Assembly: GCF_009684755.1 (NCBI RefSeq)
Contig: NZ_BLBC01000005.1
Location: forward strand, 769,047-833,046
DNA length: 64,000 bases
Direction: 5' to 3'
Source: Capnocytophaga felis
GTDB taxonomy: Bacteria; Bacteroidota; Bacteroidia; Flavobacteriales; Flavobacteriaceae
Of the stretch, positions 17,520-26,429 are shown piece by piece. The notes beneath the pieces are model-generated. The model was not told the DNA's origin. It searched no databases and saw only the letters and a program-made list of their open reading frames with translations. The position numbers were made by a program, and so were the translations under genes. Within the stretch, counting starts at the first letter, position 1. The number at the start of each line of letters is the position of its first letter.

Positions 17520-17701
17520 ATAAAAATCTTTTTTTAAAGTGCAGCATTAAAGCAGATTAATCTGAATAATGGGACACTGTGTAGGTACTTACTCTACCTC
17601 TTTTTCTATAACTTTATAATAACGAATATTTTCTATAAGAGCCACAACCACTTTTATTTTTGAAGCTGAATAATCAATTAAATATAGTAATTTAACAATA
17701 C

Positions 17702-18373
17702 CTAAAAATCAACTAATTCTATTTTCAATAAATAGGTTTTCAGAGAAACATCAGGATTATTTCTACAAGCATATTCCAAAGATTTATCAATAGAATTAGC
17801 TATAATACAGCCTTTTACAATATTATTAGGAAATTTTTCTTTCAAAAGCCCTATATACATAGAAACTTGACCAAAAGTATTATATTTGGCTTCCCCTTTT
17901 TTAAGTTCTACAACTAATAATTCATCTCCTTTTTTAAGTAAAACATCTATTTCTTTTCCTTCTATTTGGTATTTTTCTCCTTCCAAAGTATATTCAGGGA
18001 AAAGACTATCTATCTGATAAATAAGAGTTGATTGTAAGTTTCGTTCGCTATCAAAACTATTTTCTTTTTGAAATTTTTTTACCAATTCTGCATAATTTTC
18101 AGGATTGGCTACAAACTTCAAATAAGCATTGATAGCTGCTCTGTTCGTACCATTGCTCAAATCTCCAAAATCAGCATATTTGCCTTCTTTATTATATAAT
18201 TCGGCAATTGGTCGTAACACCTCTAATGAGGTTATTTTATAAATATTTATACTTTTCTTTTCATTTACTTGAAAATGTTTACTAATTCTGTTAATGGAAG
18301 TAACGTAACTATAAGCTGTTCTTTCTGTTTTACCTTCTTTGATTTCCAGCCAATTTTGAAATGTTGATTGCAT
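17702..18373 (-). CDS. PD-(D/E)XK nuclease-like protein of unknown function
   Basis: A 223-residue protein. The N-terminal 100 residues are helical (TFQNWLEIKEGKTERTAYSY), a little like the SAM-like domain of integrases. The C-terminal half has a PD-(D/E)XK core: E110, then EIDVLL with D143, VVELKKG with E156 and K158, and Q169 in FGQVSMYIGLL. This is the layout of NucS-like and related restriction or repair nucleases. All key residues are present, so it may be active. It has no methyltransferase or other defence partner nearby; the neighbours are a Fic gene and rnr. It may act in defence or DNA repair, which is inference. Confidence 0.72.
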   Translation of the reverse strand: MQSTFQNWLEIKEGKTERTAYSYVTSINRISKHFQVNEKKSINIYKITSLEVLRPIAELYNKEGKYADFGDLSNGTNRAAINAYLKFVANPENYAELVKKFQKENSFDSERNLQSTLIYQIDSLFPEYTLEGEKYQIEGKEIDVLLKKGDELLVVELKKGEAKYNTFGQVSMYIGLLKEKFPNNIVKGCIIANSIDKSLEYACRNNPDVSLKTYLLKIELVDF

Positions 18374-18409
18374 ATTTTAATAATTTAAATATTAATGATT
18401 TTTTATAAA

Positions 18410-18560
18410 AAAAACGTGAACTTTCGTCTTTACTTGTAAGTGAGGGAGTCCAAGCCCTGTACAACAAAGTAAAGCAAAAGCCCACGCCAAAACGTGAGCG
18501 TTATGCTTAAACCTCCCTGTTGTACATTGAAATTTTGGACTTTTCACTTACAGGTTCGTT
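18410..18560. ncRNA. Long imperfect hairpin, candidate 6S-type RNA (6S-Flavo-like)
   Basis: About 118 bp (18433-18553) can fold into one rod: 12 bp (18433-18444 with 18542-18553), 7-8 bp around 18449-18456, 9 bp (TGTACAACA with TGTTGTACA), a large central bubble, 5 bp, and a 7-bp apical stem (GCCCACG with CGTGAGC). A rod with a central bubble is the plan of 6S RNA, which mimics an open promoter and holds RNA polymerase. A 6S-Flavo class is known in this phylum. Compensating G-U pairs do not settle the strand. A leftward -7 element CAAACATA (18640-18633) and a T run near 18410 favour the minus strand. It could instead be a small mobile repeat with 12-bp inverted ends. Confidence 0.42.
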
Positions 18561-18659
18561 AGCAAACGCAATATTGTTATGTTAATCTAAAAATTTATAT
18601 AATTTTATACTTTATTCTAATGTTTTAAGTTGCAAACATAATAAAAATTTCTATTCATT

Positions 18660-20831
18660 TCATCCCACCAACTCAAAATCCAATTGTTTTTTGATTAAAT
18701 CCGTGTTTTTTACGCGTACAACTACTTCATCACCAAGTTGATACACATTTTTAGTAACCTCCCCTACCAAAGCGTATTGTTTCTCATCAAAAATGTAATA
18801 GTCGTCCTTAATATCTCGGGTTCTGACCAAACCTTCACACTTATTTTCAACAATTTCCACATAAATTCCCCATTCGGTAACTCCTGAAATCACGCCTTTA
18901 AAATGCTGATTCTTATGATTTTCCATATATTTTACCTGCATATATTTGATGGAATCACGCTCGGCTGATGCTGCCAAATTTTCCATTTGGGAAGAATATT
19001 TGCATTTCGTTTCGTAAACTTCCTGTTTTTCAGAAGGTTGATTATCTAAATATTTCTGCAGCAATCGGTGTACCATCACATCGGGATAACGACGAATGGG
19101 CGAAGTAAAATGCGTGTAAAAATCAAACGCCAAACCATAATGACCTATATTTTCCGTTGAATATGAGGCTTTTGCCATCGAACGAATGGCAAGCGTATCC
19201 ACCAAATTCTGTTCCTTTTTGCCTTTTACTTCTTCCAAAAGCGAATTTAACGAATGCGTGATGGTTTTTCTGTCCTTCATATTGATGCCATAACCGAAAC
19301 GCGAAATCACCCCATTGAGCTGCATCAATTTTTCGTCATCAGGCTCATCGTGAACACGATACACAAACGTTTTTTTCTGCTTAGCAACAAATTCCGCTAC
19401 TTTTCGGTTAGCCAAAAGCATAAATTCCTCAATGAGTTTGTTGGCATCTTTGCTTTCTTTGAAATACACTCCCGTAGGATTGTCATTTTCATCCAAATCG
19501 AATTTTACCTCAATCTTATCGAACGAAATGGCTCCCAATCGCATTCGTTTGGCACGCAGCTTTTTAGCTAAATCATTGAAAGTTTTCAAGACATTAGCAT
19601 ATAGCGTATAGCGTATAGTTTGCTCATCATCAGTACTATTCGCTAAATCCTGTTCGCTATTCGCTTCAATTATTTCCTGTGCTTCTTCGTAAGTAAATCG
19701 ATGGTCTGATTTGATAACGGTTCGTCCTATCCACGTATTGAGGATTTCCGCTTTTTTATTCATTTCAAAAACGGCTGAAAATGTGTATTTTTCCTCATTC
19801 GGACGCAACGAACAAGCAAAATTCGACAACACTTCCGGAAGCATCGGCACTACCCTATCCACCAAATAGACGGAAGTGGCTCGGTTGTAGGCTTCTTCAT
19901 CTAAAATCGTTCCTTCTTGCACGTAATGCGAAACATCGGCAATATGCACCCCAATTTCATAATTTCCATTTTCCAAAATTTGAAACGAAAGGGCATCGTC
20001 AAAATCTTTGGCATCTTTCGGGTCGATAGTGAAAGTCAGTATGTTACGCATATCACGGCGTTTGGCAATTTCTTCCGAAGTAATGGAAGTATCCAATTGT
20101 TTTGCAAAGGCTTCCACTTCCTCAGCAAAAGCATAAGGCAGACCGTATTCTGCTAAAATAGAGTGCATTTCGGTGGTTTGCTCACCGGGTTTTCCGAGAA
20201 TTTGTTCAATCACCCCGAAAGGCGAATTGGATTTTCCTTCCCATTTTTCAATACGAACGATGACTTTATCGCCGTTTTCAGCTCCGTTAATGTCGTTTTT
20301 CGACACGAAAATATCGGTGTACATTCGGTGGTCGGTGGGTAGTACGAAAGCAAAATTTTTCTGCATTTGCACCACTCCCACAAAACGCATCTTTTTACGT
20401 TCGATGATTTTGGTTACTTCGCCTTCCAATTTGTTTCCTTTTCTGAATCGTGGGAAAATATAGACCTCAACCAAATCGCCGTACAGGGCTTTGTTGAGCA
20501 TATTCGAAGGTACAAAAACATCAGTATCTAACTCATCAACAACTACATAGGCATTTCCGCGAGAAGTAATATCCACCACACCCGTGTAATAATTCTGATT
20601 CGGAAGGGCTTTGTATTTTCCGCGTTCCACCTCCAAAATTTTCTTTTTTTCTTTGAGCTGTACCAAACGTTTGATGAGTATATCACGCCCCGAAGCATCG
20701 GAAATATTGAGCTTTGCCGCAATCTGTTTGTAGTTAAAACTCTCATTCTGATGCGTTTCCAATACAGAAAAGATGCCTTTGGTGAGTTCGTGCTTTTTAA
20801 CTTTTGTTATTTTCTTTTTTCGTTTTGTCAT
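18660..20831 (-). CDS. rnr: Ribonuclease R
   Basis: A 723-residue 3'-to-5' exoribonuclease. The order is an N-terminal helix-turn-helix (about 10-65), cold-shock OB domains (about 70-230), the RNB catalytic domain with TIDPKDAKDFDDALSF, and a C-terminal S1 domain (HFKGVISGVTEWGIYVEIVENKCEGLV). All aspartates of the metal site are there. It degrades structured RNA and helps in RNA quality control. The ATG at 20831 (MTKRKKK) is preferred to an in-frame TTG at 20879, whose extension has no homology that I recognise and runs into the DnaA-box region. It borders the candidate replication origin. Confidence 0.95.
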   Translation of the reverse strand: MTKRKKKITKVKKHELTKGIFSVLETHQNESFNYKQIAAKLNISDASGRDILIKRLVQLKEKKKILEVERGKYKALPNQNYYTGVVDITSRGNAYVVVDELDTDVFVPSNMLNKALYGDLVEVYIFPRFRKGNKLEGEVTKIIERKKMRFVGVVQMQKNFAFVLPTDHRMYTDIFVSKNDINGAENGDKVIVRIEKWEGKSNSPFGVIEQILGKPGEQTTEMHSILAEYGLPYAFAEEVEAFAKQLDTSITSEEIAKRRDMRNILTFTIDPKDAKDFDDALSFQILENGNYEIGVHIADVSHYVQEGTILDEEAYNRATSVYLVDRVVPMLPEVLSNFACSLRPNEEKYTFSAVFEMNKKAEILNTWIGRTVIKSDHRFTYEEAQEIIEANSEQDLANSTDDEQTIRYTLYANVLKTFNDLAKKLRAKRMRLGAISFDKIEVKFDLDENDNPTGVYFKESKDANKLIEEFMLLANRKVAEFVAKQKKTFVYRVHDEPDDEKLMQLNGVISRFGYGINMKDRKTITHSLNSLLEEVKGKKEQNLVDTLAIRSMAKASYSTENIGHYGLAFDFYTHFTSPIRRYPDVMVHRLLQKYLDNQPSEKQEVYETKCKYSSQMENLAASAERDSIKYMQVKYMENHKNQHFKGVISGVTEWGIYVEIVENKCEGLVRTRDIKDDYYIFDEKQYALVGEVTKNVYQLGDEVVVRVKNTDLIKKQLDFELVG

Positions 20832-20884
20832 AGTTTTTATTATTTGTAAAATATTTCTCTCCACAGAGAAATCTAACAAAATTC

Positions 20885-20893
20885 TGTGGATAA
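20885..20893 (-). other. DnaA box, perfect match
   Basis: The minus strand reads TTATCCACA, identical to the consensus high-affinity DnaA box. Confidence 0.65.
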
Positions 20894-21411
20894 TTTCTGA
20901 TTCCTAAAAAATATCTTTTCTATAAAAATACATACTTTTGTAGAATCAGTTTCGTTTGCTTGAAATTCAAAGATACACAAAAAAATTGGAACATACAATG
21001 AAACAAAATTGATTGTATTTTCTAACAAATGTTTTTAACAATTAAATTTTAAAGAATAAAAAAAAATTTTTTCATTAAAAAAATAGGGTTGTTATTATTA
21101 TTCTGTTGAAATGATGAAAAAATAAAATATCTAAGATTTGCTTTTTTGAGTAATAATAGTTTATAAATAGTTATTAACAATTTTTATTTATCTAATTCTG
21201 CTTAAAATCAGATATTTATATATCATTGTTAATAACTTATTTTAAAAATGAACAGCTTCTTTTTGATAAGTTTTATGCTTTAAAATTGTTGATAACTATT
21301 GAATAAGTATGCATATTTTTACGAAAAATAAATTTGCTTTTTTCTCTTTCGTGTCTGTATATACAACTTGCTGGAAAAAGCAAATTTTTTATCCGATTTT
21401 TACTTGAAAAG

Positions 21412-21420
21412 TTATCCACA
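21412..21420 (+). other. DnaA box, perfect match
   Basis: TTATCCACA on the plus strand, within a cluster of weaker boxes (21171-21488). Confidence 0.65.
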
Positions 21421-21880
21421 ATTTAACATTTTTCGACTCTATTTATTTTCAATAAGTTAATAAAAGTTATTTACAAGGGTGTTGATAGCCTTGAAATTGT
21501 TTTTTGCTTCGCTCAGTAAAAAGAATTTTTTCTGTATGTGTTTAATAATATTTTGAAAAAAATAAATTATAAATCAATACAATTTATTGAATCTTACCAA
21601 CGTATTTTTATACATTAAATATCTCATAAATAGTAAATTATTGTTTTAGAAAGAATATTATTTTCTGATAATCTTTTTCATTGGAAATGAAGAATTCTTT
21701 CTTTTTACTAAAAAAAATATTTTTTTTAAGTATAATCATTAGTTTTTTTGAAAAAAATATCTTAACTTTAACCTCGAAAAAATATGAAAATTTTAACTTA
21801 AAATTTTGAAAAAACTTAAACTCTAAAAATATAATAATCAATCTGTTGTTATTTTTTATTATGTTAAAAACACAACTTCT

Positions 21881-23857
21881 ATGCTTTCTATTTTAAAAAC
21901 AGATACGTTACTACAAAAATTTGCCGATAAAATTCAATTTAGGCACGCTCATTTTCTGCAAAGGGCAAAGATGATGCAAGGCGATTGTACAAAACTTTCC
22001 GATAATTTGAATTCACATTTATTTTACGGATTGCATTTTACGGAAAACAGATGGATTTTACGCGAATGGGCTCCGAATGCTATAAAAATTTATTTTTTAT
22101 TTGATAAGAATGATTGGCAACCTGATGAAAAATACGCTTTCCGAAAAATAGATAATGAAAATTGGGAAATTTCTCTACCAAAATCGGAACTTTCGCACGG
22201 TGATTTGTACAAATTATATGTAGAATGGCAAGGAGGTGGAGCGGAAAGGCTTCCTTCGCACGTACAACGTGTGGTTCAGGACGAATACACCAAAGTTTTT
22301 TCTGCACAAGTTTGGCAACCTCAGCCTTATCAGTGGAAAAATAAACGTCCAAATGCTGATGAAGCACCTTTAATTTATGAAACTCATATCGGAATGGCTT
22401 CTGAACTTCGCAAAGTGGCTACTTTCACGGAGTTTCGGTTATTTGTCTTGCCTCGCATTGCCGAGTTGGGCTACAATACCATTCAACTGATGGCAATTCA
22501 GGAACATCCGTATTACGGCTCATTTGGTTATCAGGTGGCGAATTTTTTCGCGGTGAGTTCCCGTTTCGGAACGCCCGAAGAACTTAAAGAACTGATAGAC
22601 ACGGCTCACGGATTAGGCATAAAAGTAATTTTGGACATCGTGCATTCGCATTCGGTAAGTAATGAGTCGGAAGGTTTGGGCTATTTCGATGGCACGGATT
22701 ATCTGTATTTCCATTCGGGAGAGCGAGGAAAACATCCGCAGTGGGATTCGCGTTTGTTCGATTATGGAAAACCACAAGTGCTTAATTTTCTGCTTTCTAA
22801 CTGTAAATATTGGTTGGAAGAATTTCAGTTTGACGGTTTCCGATTTGATGGCGTAACCAGTATGATTTACCTTGACCACGGATTGGGAAAAGCCTTCACG
22901 GAATATTCTTTATATTACGATGGAAATCAAGATGTTGATGCGATAACATATCTGACATTGGCAAATAAAGTGATTCACGAAGTATATCCGAAAGCCATCA
23001 CGGTTGCCGAGGAAATGAGCGGAATTCCAGGTTTGGCGTTTCCTATTGAAGGAGGCGGAATGGGTTTTGATTATAAAATGCATATGGGCGTTCCCGATTA
23101 TTGGATAAAACTTTTGGAAGATTATAAGGATGAAGATTGGCACGTGGGCGATATTTATTACGAACTGACTAACAAGCGTTTGGAAGAAAAAACCATCAGT
23201 TATGCCGAAAGCCACGATCAAGCCTTAGTGGGCGACAAAACGATTTTTTTCCGTTTGACGGATAAGGAAATTTACTCAGGAATGGGTATTTTCGACCAAA
23301 ATATGGTGATTGACAGAGCCATAGCCCTGCATAAGATGATTCGTTTGGTAACTATTGCCACGGCAGGAGGCGGTTATTTGGCTTTTATGGGCAACGAATG
23401 GGGGCATCCCGAATGGATTGATTTTCCGCGTGAAGGAAATCATTGGAGTTACGACCACGCTCGTCGTTTGTGGAGTTTGCTTGATGATGAAAATCTGAAA
23501 TTCAAGTATTTGAATAATTTTGACAAAGCGATGATTCATTTCGTCAGGGAAAATAATTTGTTGGAAAAAATGCCTAACATTTTGGTTCGGGATATTGAAC
23601 GTCAGATTTTAGCCTTTGAGCGAGGCGGATTTTTGTTTGTGTTTAATTTCAATCCGTCCAAATCGTTTAATAATTATGAATTTGAAGTAGAAGCAGGAAA
23701 ATACACCTATGTTTTAAATTCGGATAATCCGAGTTTTGGCGGACAAAATCGTATTGATGAAAACGTGGAACATTTTACGCAGTACAAATACCAAAAAAAT
23801 TTGATTAGCTTGTATCTTCCGTCAAGGCTATCTATTGTTTTGAAAATGAATAATTAA
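21881..23857 (+). CDS. glgB: 1,4-alpha-glucan branching enzyme
   Basis: A 658-residue GH13 enzyme that moves a glucan chain to form alpha-1,6 branches in glycogen. An N-terminal carbohydrate-binding (CBM48) region (about 45-150) precedes the barrel. The nucleophile is D323 in DGFRFDGVTSM, the acid/base lies in AEEMSG (377-378), and the third acidic residue is in AESHDQALVGD. The length and the YYGSFGYQV motif resemble the eukaryote-like branching enzymes found in Bacteroidetes. It opens the rightward glycogen locus that continues with the debranching enzyme, the GT4 synthase and the GH57 amylase, and lies next to the candidate origin. Confidence 0.95.
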   Translation: MLSILKTDTLLQKFADKIQFRHAHFLQRAKMMQGDCTKLSDNLNSHLFYGLHFTENRWILREWAPNAIKIYFLFDKNDWQPDEKYAFRKIDNENWEISLPKSELSHGDLYKLYVEWQGGGAERLPSHVQRVVQDEYTKVFSAQVWQPQPYQWKNKRPNADEAPLIYETHIGMASELRKVATFTEFRLFVLPRIAELGYNTIQLMAIQEHPYYGSFGYQVANFFAVSSRFGTPEELKELIDTAHGLGIKVILDIVHSHSVSNESEGLGYFDGTDYLYFHSGERGKHPQWDSRLFDYGKPQVLNFLLSNCKYWLEEFQFDGFRFDGVTSMIYLDHGLGKAFTEYSLYYDGNQDVDAITYLTLANKVIHEVYPKAITVAEEMSGIPGLAFPIEGGGMGFDYKMHMGVPDYWIKLLEDYKDEDWHVGDIYYELTNKRLEEKTISYAESHDQALVGDKTIFFRLTDKEIYSGMGIFDQNMVIDRAIALHKMIRLVTIATAGGGYLAFMGNEWGHPEWIDFPREGNHWSYDHARRLWSLLDDENLKFKYLNNFDKAMIHFVRENNLLEKMPNILVRDIERQILAFERGGFLFVFNFNPSKSFNNYEFEVEAGKYTYVLNSDNPSFGGQNRIDENVEHFTQYKYQKNLISLYLPSRLSIVLKMNN

Positions 23858-23887
23858 CAATGAGCAATGAATAATGAACGGATAACG

Positions 23888-24199
23888 ATGAATAATCAAA
23901 TAAAAATATTTACCACTGATGACGAAAAAATTTCGCTACAAGTTTCCTTAGAAAAGGAGACGGTATGGCTTACGCAATCGCAGATGTGTCAATTATTTGA
24001 CAGAGAACGTTCCGTCATTACAAAACATATTAGGAATGTCTTCAAAGAAGGAGAACTTGAAGAAAAATCAGTATGTGCAAAATTTGCACATACTGCCTCT
24101 GACGGCAAAACCTATCAAGTAGATTATTACAATCTTGATGCTATTTTGTCCGTTGGTTATAGAGTTAGCTCCAAGAGAGCGACGCAATTCCCCCTTTGA
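23888..24199 (+). pseudogene. RhuM family gene, truncated
   Basis: About 103 residues from the ATG at 23888 (MNNQIKIFTTDDE). The sequence matches the start of RhuM/Fic-associated virulence proteins: ETVWLTQSQMCQLFDRERSVITKHIRNVFKEGELEE, then YNLDAILSVGYRVSSKRATQF. Normal RhuM proteins are about 330 residues and continue with RIWAN after TQF. Here the frame breaks off exactly at TQF and enters a repeat with C-rich and G-rich arms (24188-24272). The remaining two thirds are gone. RhuM genes usually travel with mobile or restriction loci, so this is a dead insert in the glycogen operon. Confidence 0.75.
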
Positions 24200-24272
24200 A
24201 GGGGGTAGGGGGATGTAAATTTTAAGGAAAACATCCTCCGTCTTTCGGACACCTCCTTCAAAAGGAGGATTT
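24181..24272. repeat. REP-like palindromic repeat
   Basis: It contains ATTCCCCCTTTGAAGGGGG followed by TAGGGGGATG and, after 25 bases, CATCCTCCGTC...ACACCTCCTTCAAAAGGAGGAT. Both parts are inverted repeats of purine-rich and pyrimidine-rich arms. It interrupts the RhuM gene. Downstream is a short open tail (LEPEQKELIIRLTEHFINT) ending at 24330 that does not belong to RhuM. Confidence 0.6.
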
Positions 24273-24349
24273 TAGAACCCGAACAAAAAGAACTAATCAT
24301 CCGTTTAACGGAACATTTCATTAACACCTGAATAAAAAAATAAAACAAT

Positions 24350-26299
24350 ATGAGTTACTTAACATTCAAAAAGAAAGAACTAATCAACTTGGAGTATTCC
24401 CTTGACAGAGAGTTTCTTGGGACAAACCGCGGGGGCGGATACAGTTCCTCTACCCTTGTATTTTGCAACACTCGAAAATATCACGGACTTTTAGTCGTTC
24501 CGCTTGAAAATTGCAGAGGTCTGAATCACATTTTGCTTTCTTCGCTCGATGAAACCATCATTCAACACGGACGCGATTTTAACTTCGCCGTACATCAATA
24601 TGAAAACACCTACGAACCTCGTGGGCATAAGTACATTGTAGATGTTTCCTACGAAAAAGCCTTTACGGTCATCTACCAAGTTGGGGGCGTAACGCTCAAA
24701 AAAGAAATTCTGATGGTACACAACGAACCGCAGGTGTTGATTCGTTACACTTTGCTCGAAGCCCATTCCCCTACTAAGCTGAGGTTGAATCCGTTATTGG
24801 CATTCCGAGATATTCATTCGCTAAGTAAAGCCAATGATTTGGCAAACAAAAATATCGAGAAAATCGATGGTGGAATTAAAACCAAACTCTATCCCGATTT
24901 TCCGTATTTGCATTTACAATTAAGTCAAGAATCTGATTTTGAATATAATCCGAATTGGAATTACAATATTTTCTACAAGAAAGAAAAAGAACGCGGATAC
25001 GATTATACGGAAGATTTGCTTACCTTGGGTTATTTCGAGTTGAATATTAAAAAGGGCGAAAGCGTTGTATTTTCGGCAAGTACGGAGGAAAACAACAGCA
25101 AACAACTCAAACAAAAATTCACCCGAATTTTAAACCAACGCAACGAGCGAAATTCCTTTGAGGAGTGCCTAAATTACTCCGCTACGCAATTCTTAATTCA
25201 TAAAGCGGGCGAGGTTCGCATCAAGGAAGGTTATCATTGGTATAACAGCAGTACGCGCGACACGTTCATCGCTCTGCCTGGAATTGCTTTGGCTGGAAAT
25301 ACGCAAAAGACTTTTGATGAAGTATTTGCATCAGTCAAGAAATATTTTTCCAACGGACTTTTTGAAAAGACGATAAGCACTCACGTGCCTCATCCTCAGT
25401 ATGATGCCGATACTTCGCTTTGGTTTTTTTGGACGATTCAGCAATATGAAAAATACGCCAAAAAAACGGCAAAACAACTTTGGAAGGAATTCGGCGAAAT
25501 GATGCAAACCATTTTGGAAACGTACCGAAACGGACAGCACAAATCCATACGAATGGATAATAACAGGCTCATTTGGTCGGAAGATATTAGCCGTCCGCTC
25601 ACGTGGTTTGATGCCCAATTTGAAGGCGGAGCAATCGTCCCTCGAAATGGTTACGTAGTGGAAGTTAATGCTTTGTGGTACAATGCCGTATGTTATGCCC
25701 TTGCTTTGGCAGAAAGTGCGAAGGACAAGGATTTTCTGAAAGAATGGCAGTCGCTACCTGAGCGAATTGAGGCGAGTTTTATCGAAAACTTTTGGATTGA
25801 GGATAAAAAATACTTGGCAGATTATGTGAATTATGCTCACCAAAACCGCGATGTACGTCCGAATCAGTTGATAACCTGTGCGTTGGATTATTCGCCCGTA
25901 GGAGAGCGAACCAAAAAGAAAGTGTTAGATATTGTAAAACAGGAATTACTCACTCCCCGAGGGTTACGTTCGTTATCGCCGAAGAATAAAAATTACGAAG
26001 GCGTGAGCATCGGAAGTGTCTATAATCGGGATAGGGCGACTTTCAACGGGTCGGTACATCCTTGGTTTATAGGGTTTTTCATTGAGGCAAAGTTGAAACT
26101 TTTTGGAGTGAATTATATCAGTGAGGCAGAAAGCATATTGGCAGATTTTGAGGAAGAATTGATAGAACACGGAGTGTGTGGCATTGCAGCGATTTATGAT
26201 GGAAATCCGCCGTTTGATTCGCGAGGTTGTATTTCCAAAGCCCGAAACGTTGCCGAAATTCTGCGAGCCAAACAATTGATAATGAATTATAAATCGTAG
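24350..26299 (+). CDS. Glycogen debranching enzyme (amylo-alpha-1,6-glucosidase)
   Basis: A 649-residue enzyme with an N-terminal GDE_N beta domain, seen as LDREFLGTNRGGGYSSSTLVFCNTRKYHGLLVVP, and a C-terminal alpha/alpha-barrel of the GH133 type with RPLTWFDAQ and EVNALWYNAVCYAL. It removes branch points from glycogen. The stop codon TAG lies inside the start of a 100-bp repeat (26295-26396). It was probably once directly behind glgB; a RhuM fragment now separates them. Confidence 0.93.
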   Translation: MSYLTFKKKELINLEYSLDREFLGTNRGGGYSSSTLVFCNTRKYHGLLVVPLENCRGLNHILLSSLDETIIQHGRDFNFAVHQYENTYEPRGHKYIVDVSYEKAFTVIYQVGGVTLKKEILMVHNEPQVLIRYTLLEAHSPTKLRLNPLLAFRDIHSLSKANDLANKNIEKIDGGIKTKLYPDFPYLHLQLSQESDFEYNPNWNYNIFYKKEKERGYDYTEDLLTLGYFELNIKKGESVVFSASTEENNSKQLKQKFTRILNQRNERNSFEECLNYSATQFLIHKAGEVRIKEGYHWYNSSTRDTFIALPGIALAGNTQKTFDEVFASVKKYFSNGLFEKTISTHVPHPQYDADTSLWFFWTIQQYEKYAKKTAKQLWKEFGEMMQTILETYRNGQHKSIRMDNNRLIWSEDISRPLTWFDAQFEGGAIVPRNGYVVEVNALWYNAVCYALALAESAKDKDFLKEWQSLPERIEASFIENFWIEDKKYLADYVNYAHQNRDVRPNQLITCALDYSPVGERTKKKVLDIVKQELLTPRGLRSLSPKNKNYEGVSIGSVYNRDRATFNGSVHPWFIGFFIEAKLKLFGVNYISEAESILADFEEELIEHGVCGIAAIYDGNPPFDSRGCISKARNVAEILRAKQLIMNYKS

Positions 26300-26403
26300 G
26301 GAAAGGATATATTCTTTCTGCGATTCCGAGGCGTTAATGTAGGGGTTTATTGTATAAACCCAAACGACCAATGTAGGGGCAAAAAATGTTTCGCCCCTGC
26401 GGA
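26295..26403 (+). repeat. About 100-bp intergenic repeat, copy 1
   Basis: Nearly the same as 28094-28194. It begins with TAGGGAAAGGATATAT, which supplies the stop codon of the debranching enzyme gene, and has two hairpins: GGGTTTATTGTATAAACCC (26343-26361) and a stem of GGGGC with GCCCC around 26376-26398. Confidence 0.8.
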
Positions 26404-26429
26404 AAATACAATCCATAAATGATTAAGGG

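Larger units (their letters stand above)
17382..17701. other. Intergenic region with repeat copy B, a terminator and a coding remnant
   Basis: It holds repeat copy B (17402-17447), a hairpin terminator (17488-17519) and, on the minus strand from about 17708 to 17589, an open stretch without a start codon that reads like protein (VKLLYLIDYSASKIKVVVAL). The latter may be the tail of a lost gene. Confidence 0.5.
20832..21880. other. Candidate chromosomal replication origin (oriC)
   Basis: About 1.05 kb without genes and extremely rich in A and T. Two perfect DnaA boxes (TTATCCACA) lie at 20885-20893 (minus) and 21412-21420 (plus). Near matches lie at 21171-21179, 21227-21235, 21287-21295 (one mismatch), 21467-21475 and 21480-21488. 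The stretch 21541-21860 is almost only A and T and could unwind first. Genes on the left run mostly leftward and genes on the right mostly rightward, as expected at an origin. Three parS sites lie 11 kb away. In Bacteroidota the origin is often not next to dnaA. No dnaA or dnaN gene is in the window, so this remains a prediction. Confidence 0.6.

Noticed and set aside
21638..21841. 67-codon open frame on the minus strand in the AT-rich region
   Set aside because: It is made almost only of F, K, I and L codons from A/T runs, with no protein-like pattern; chance.
23143..23149. Further parS-like CACGTG sites inside coding genes
   Set aside because: Only the central six bases match; the outer arms do not.
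24157..24348. 63-codon frame on the minus strand (contains SPYPLQRG)
   Set aside because: It is translated from the palindromic repeat; such frames are often wrongly annotated in this phylum.
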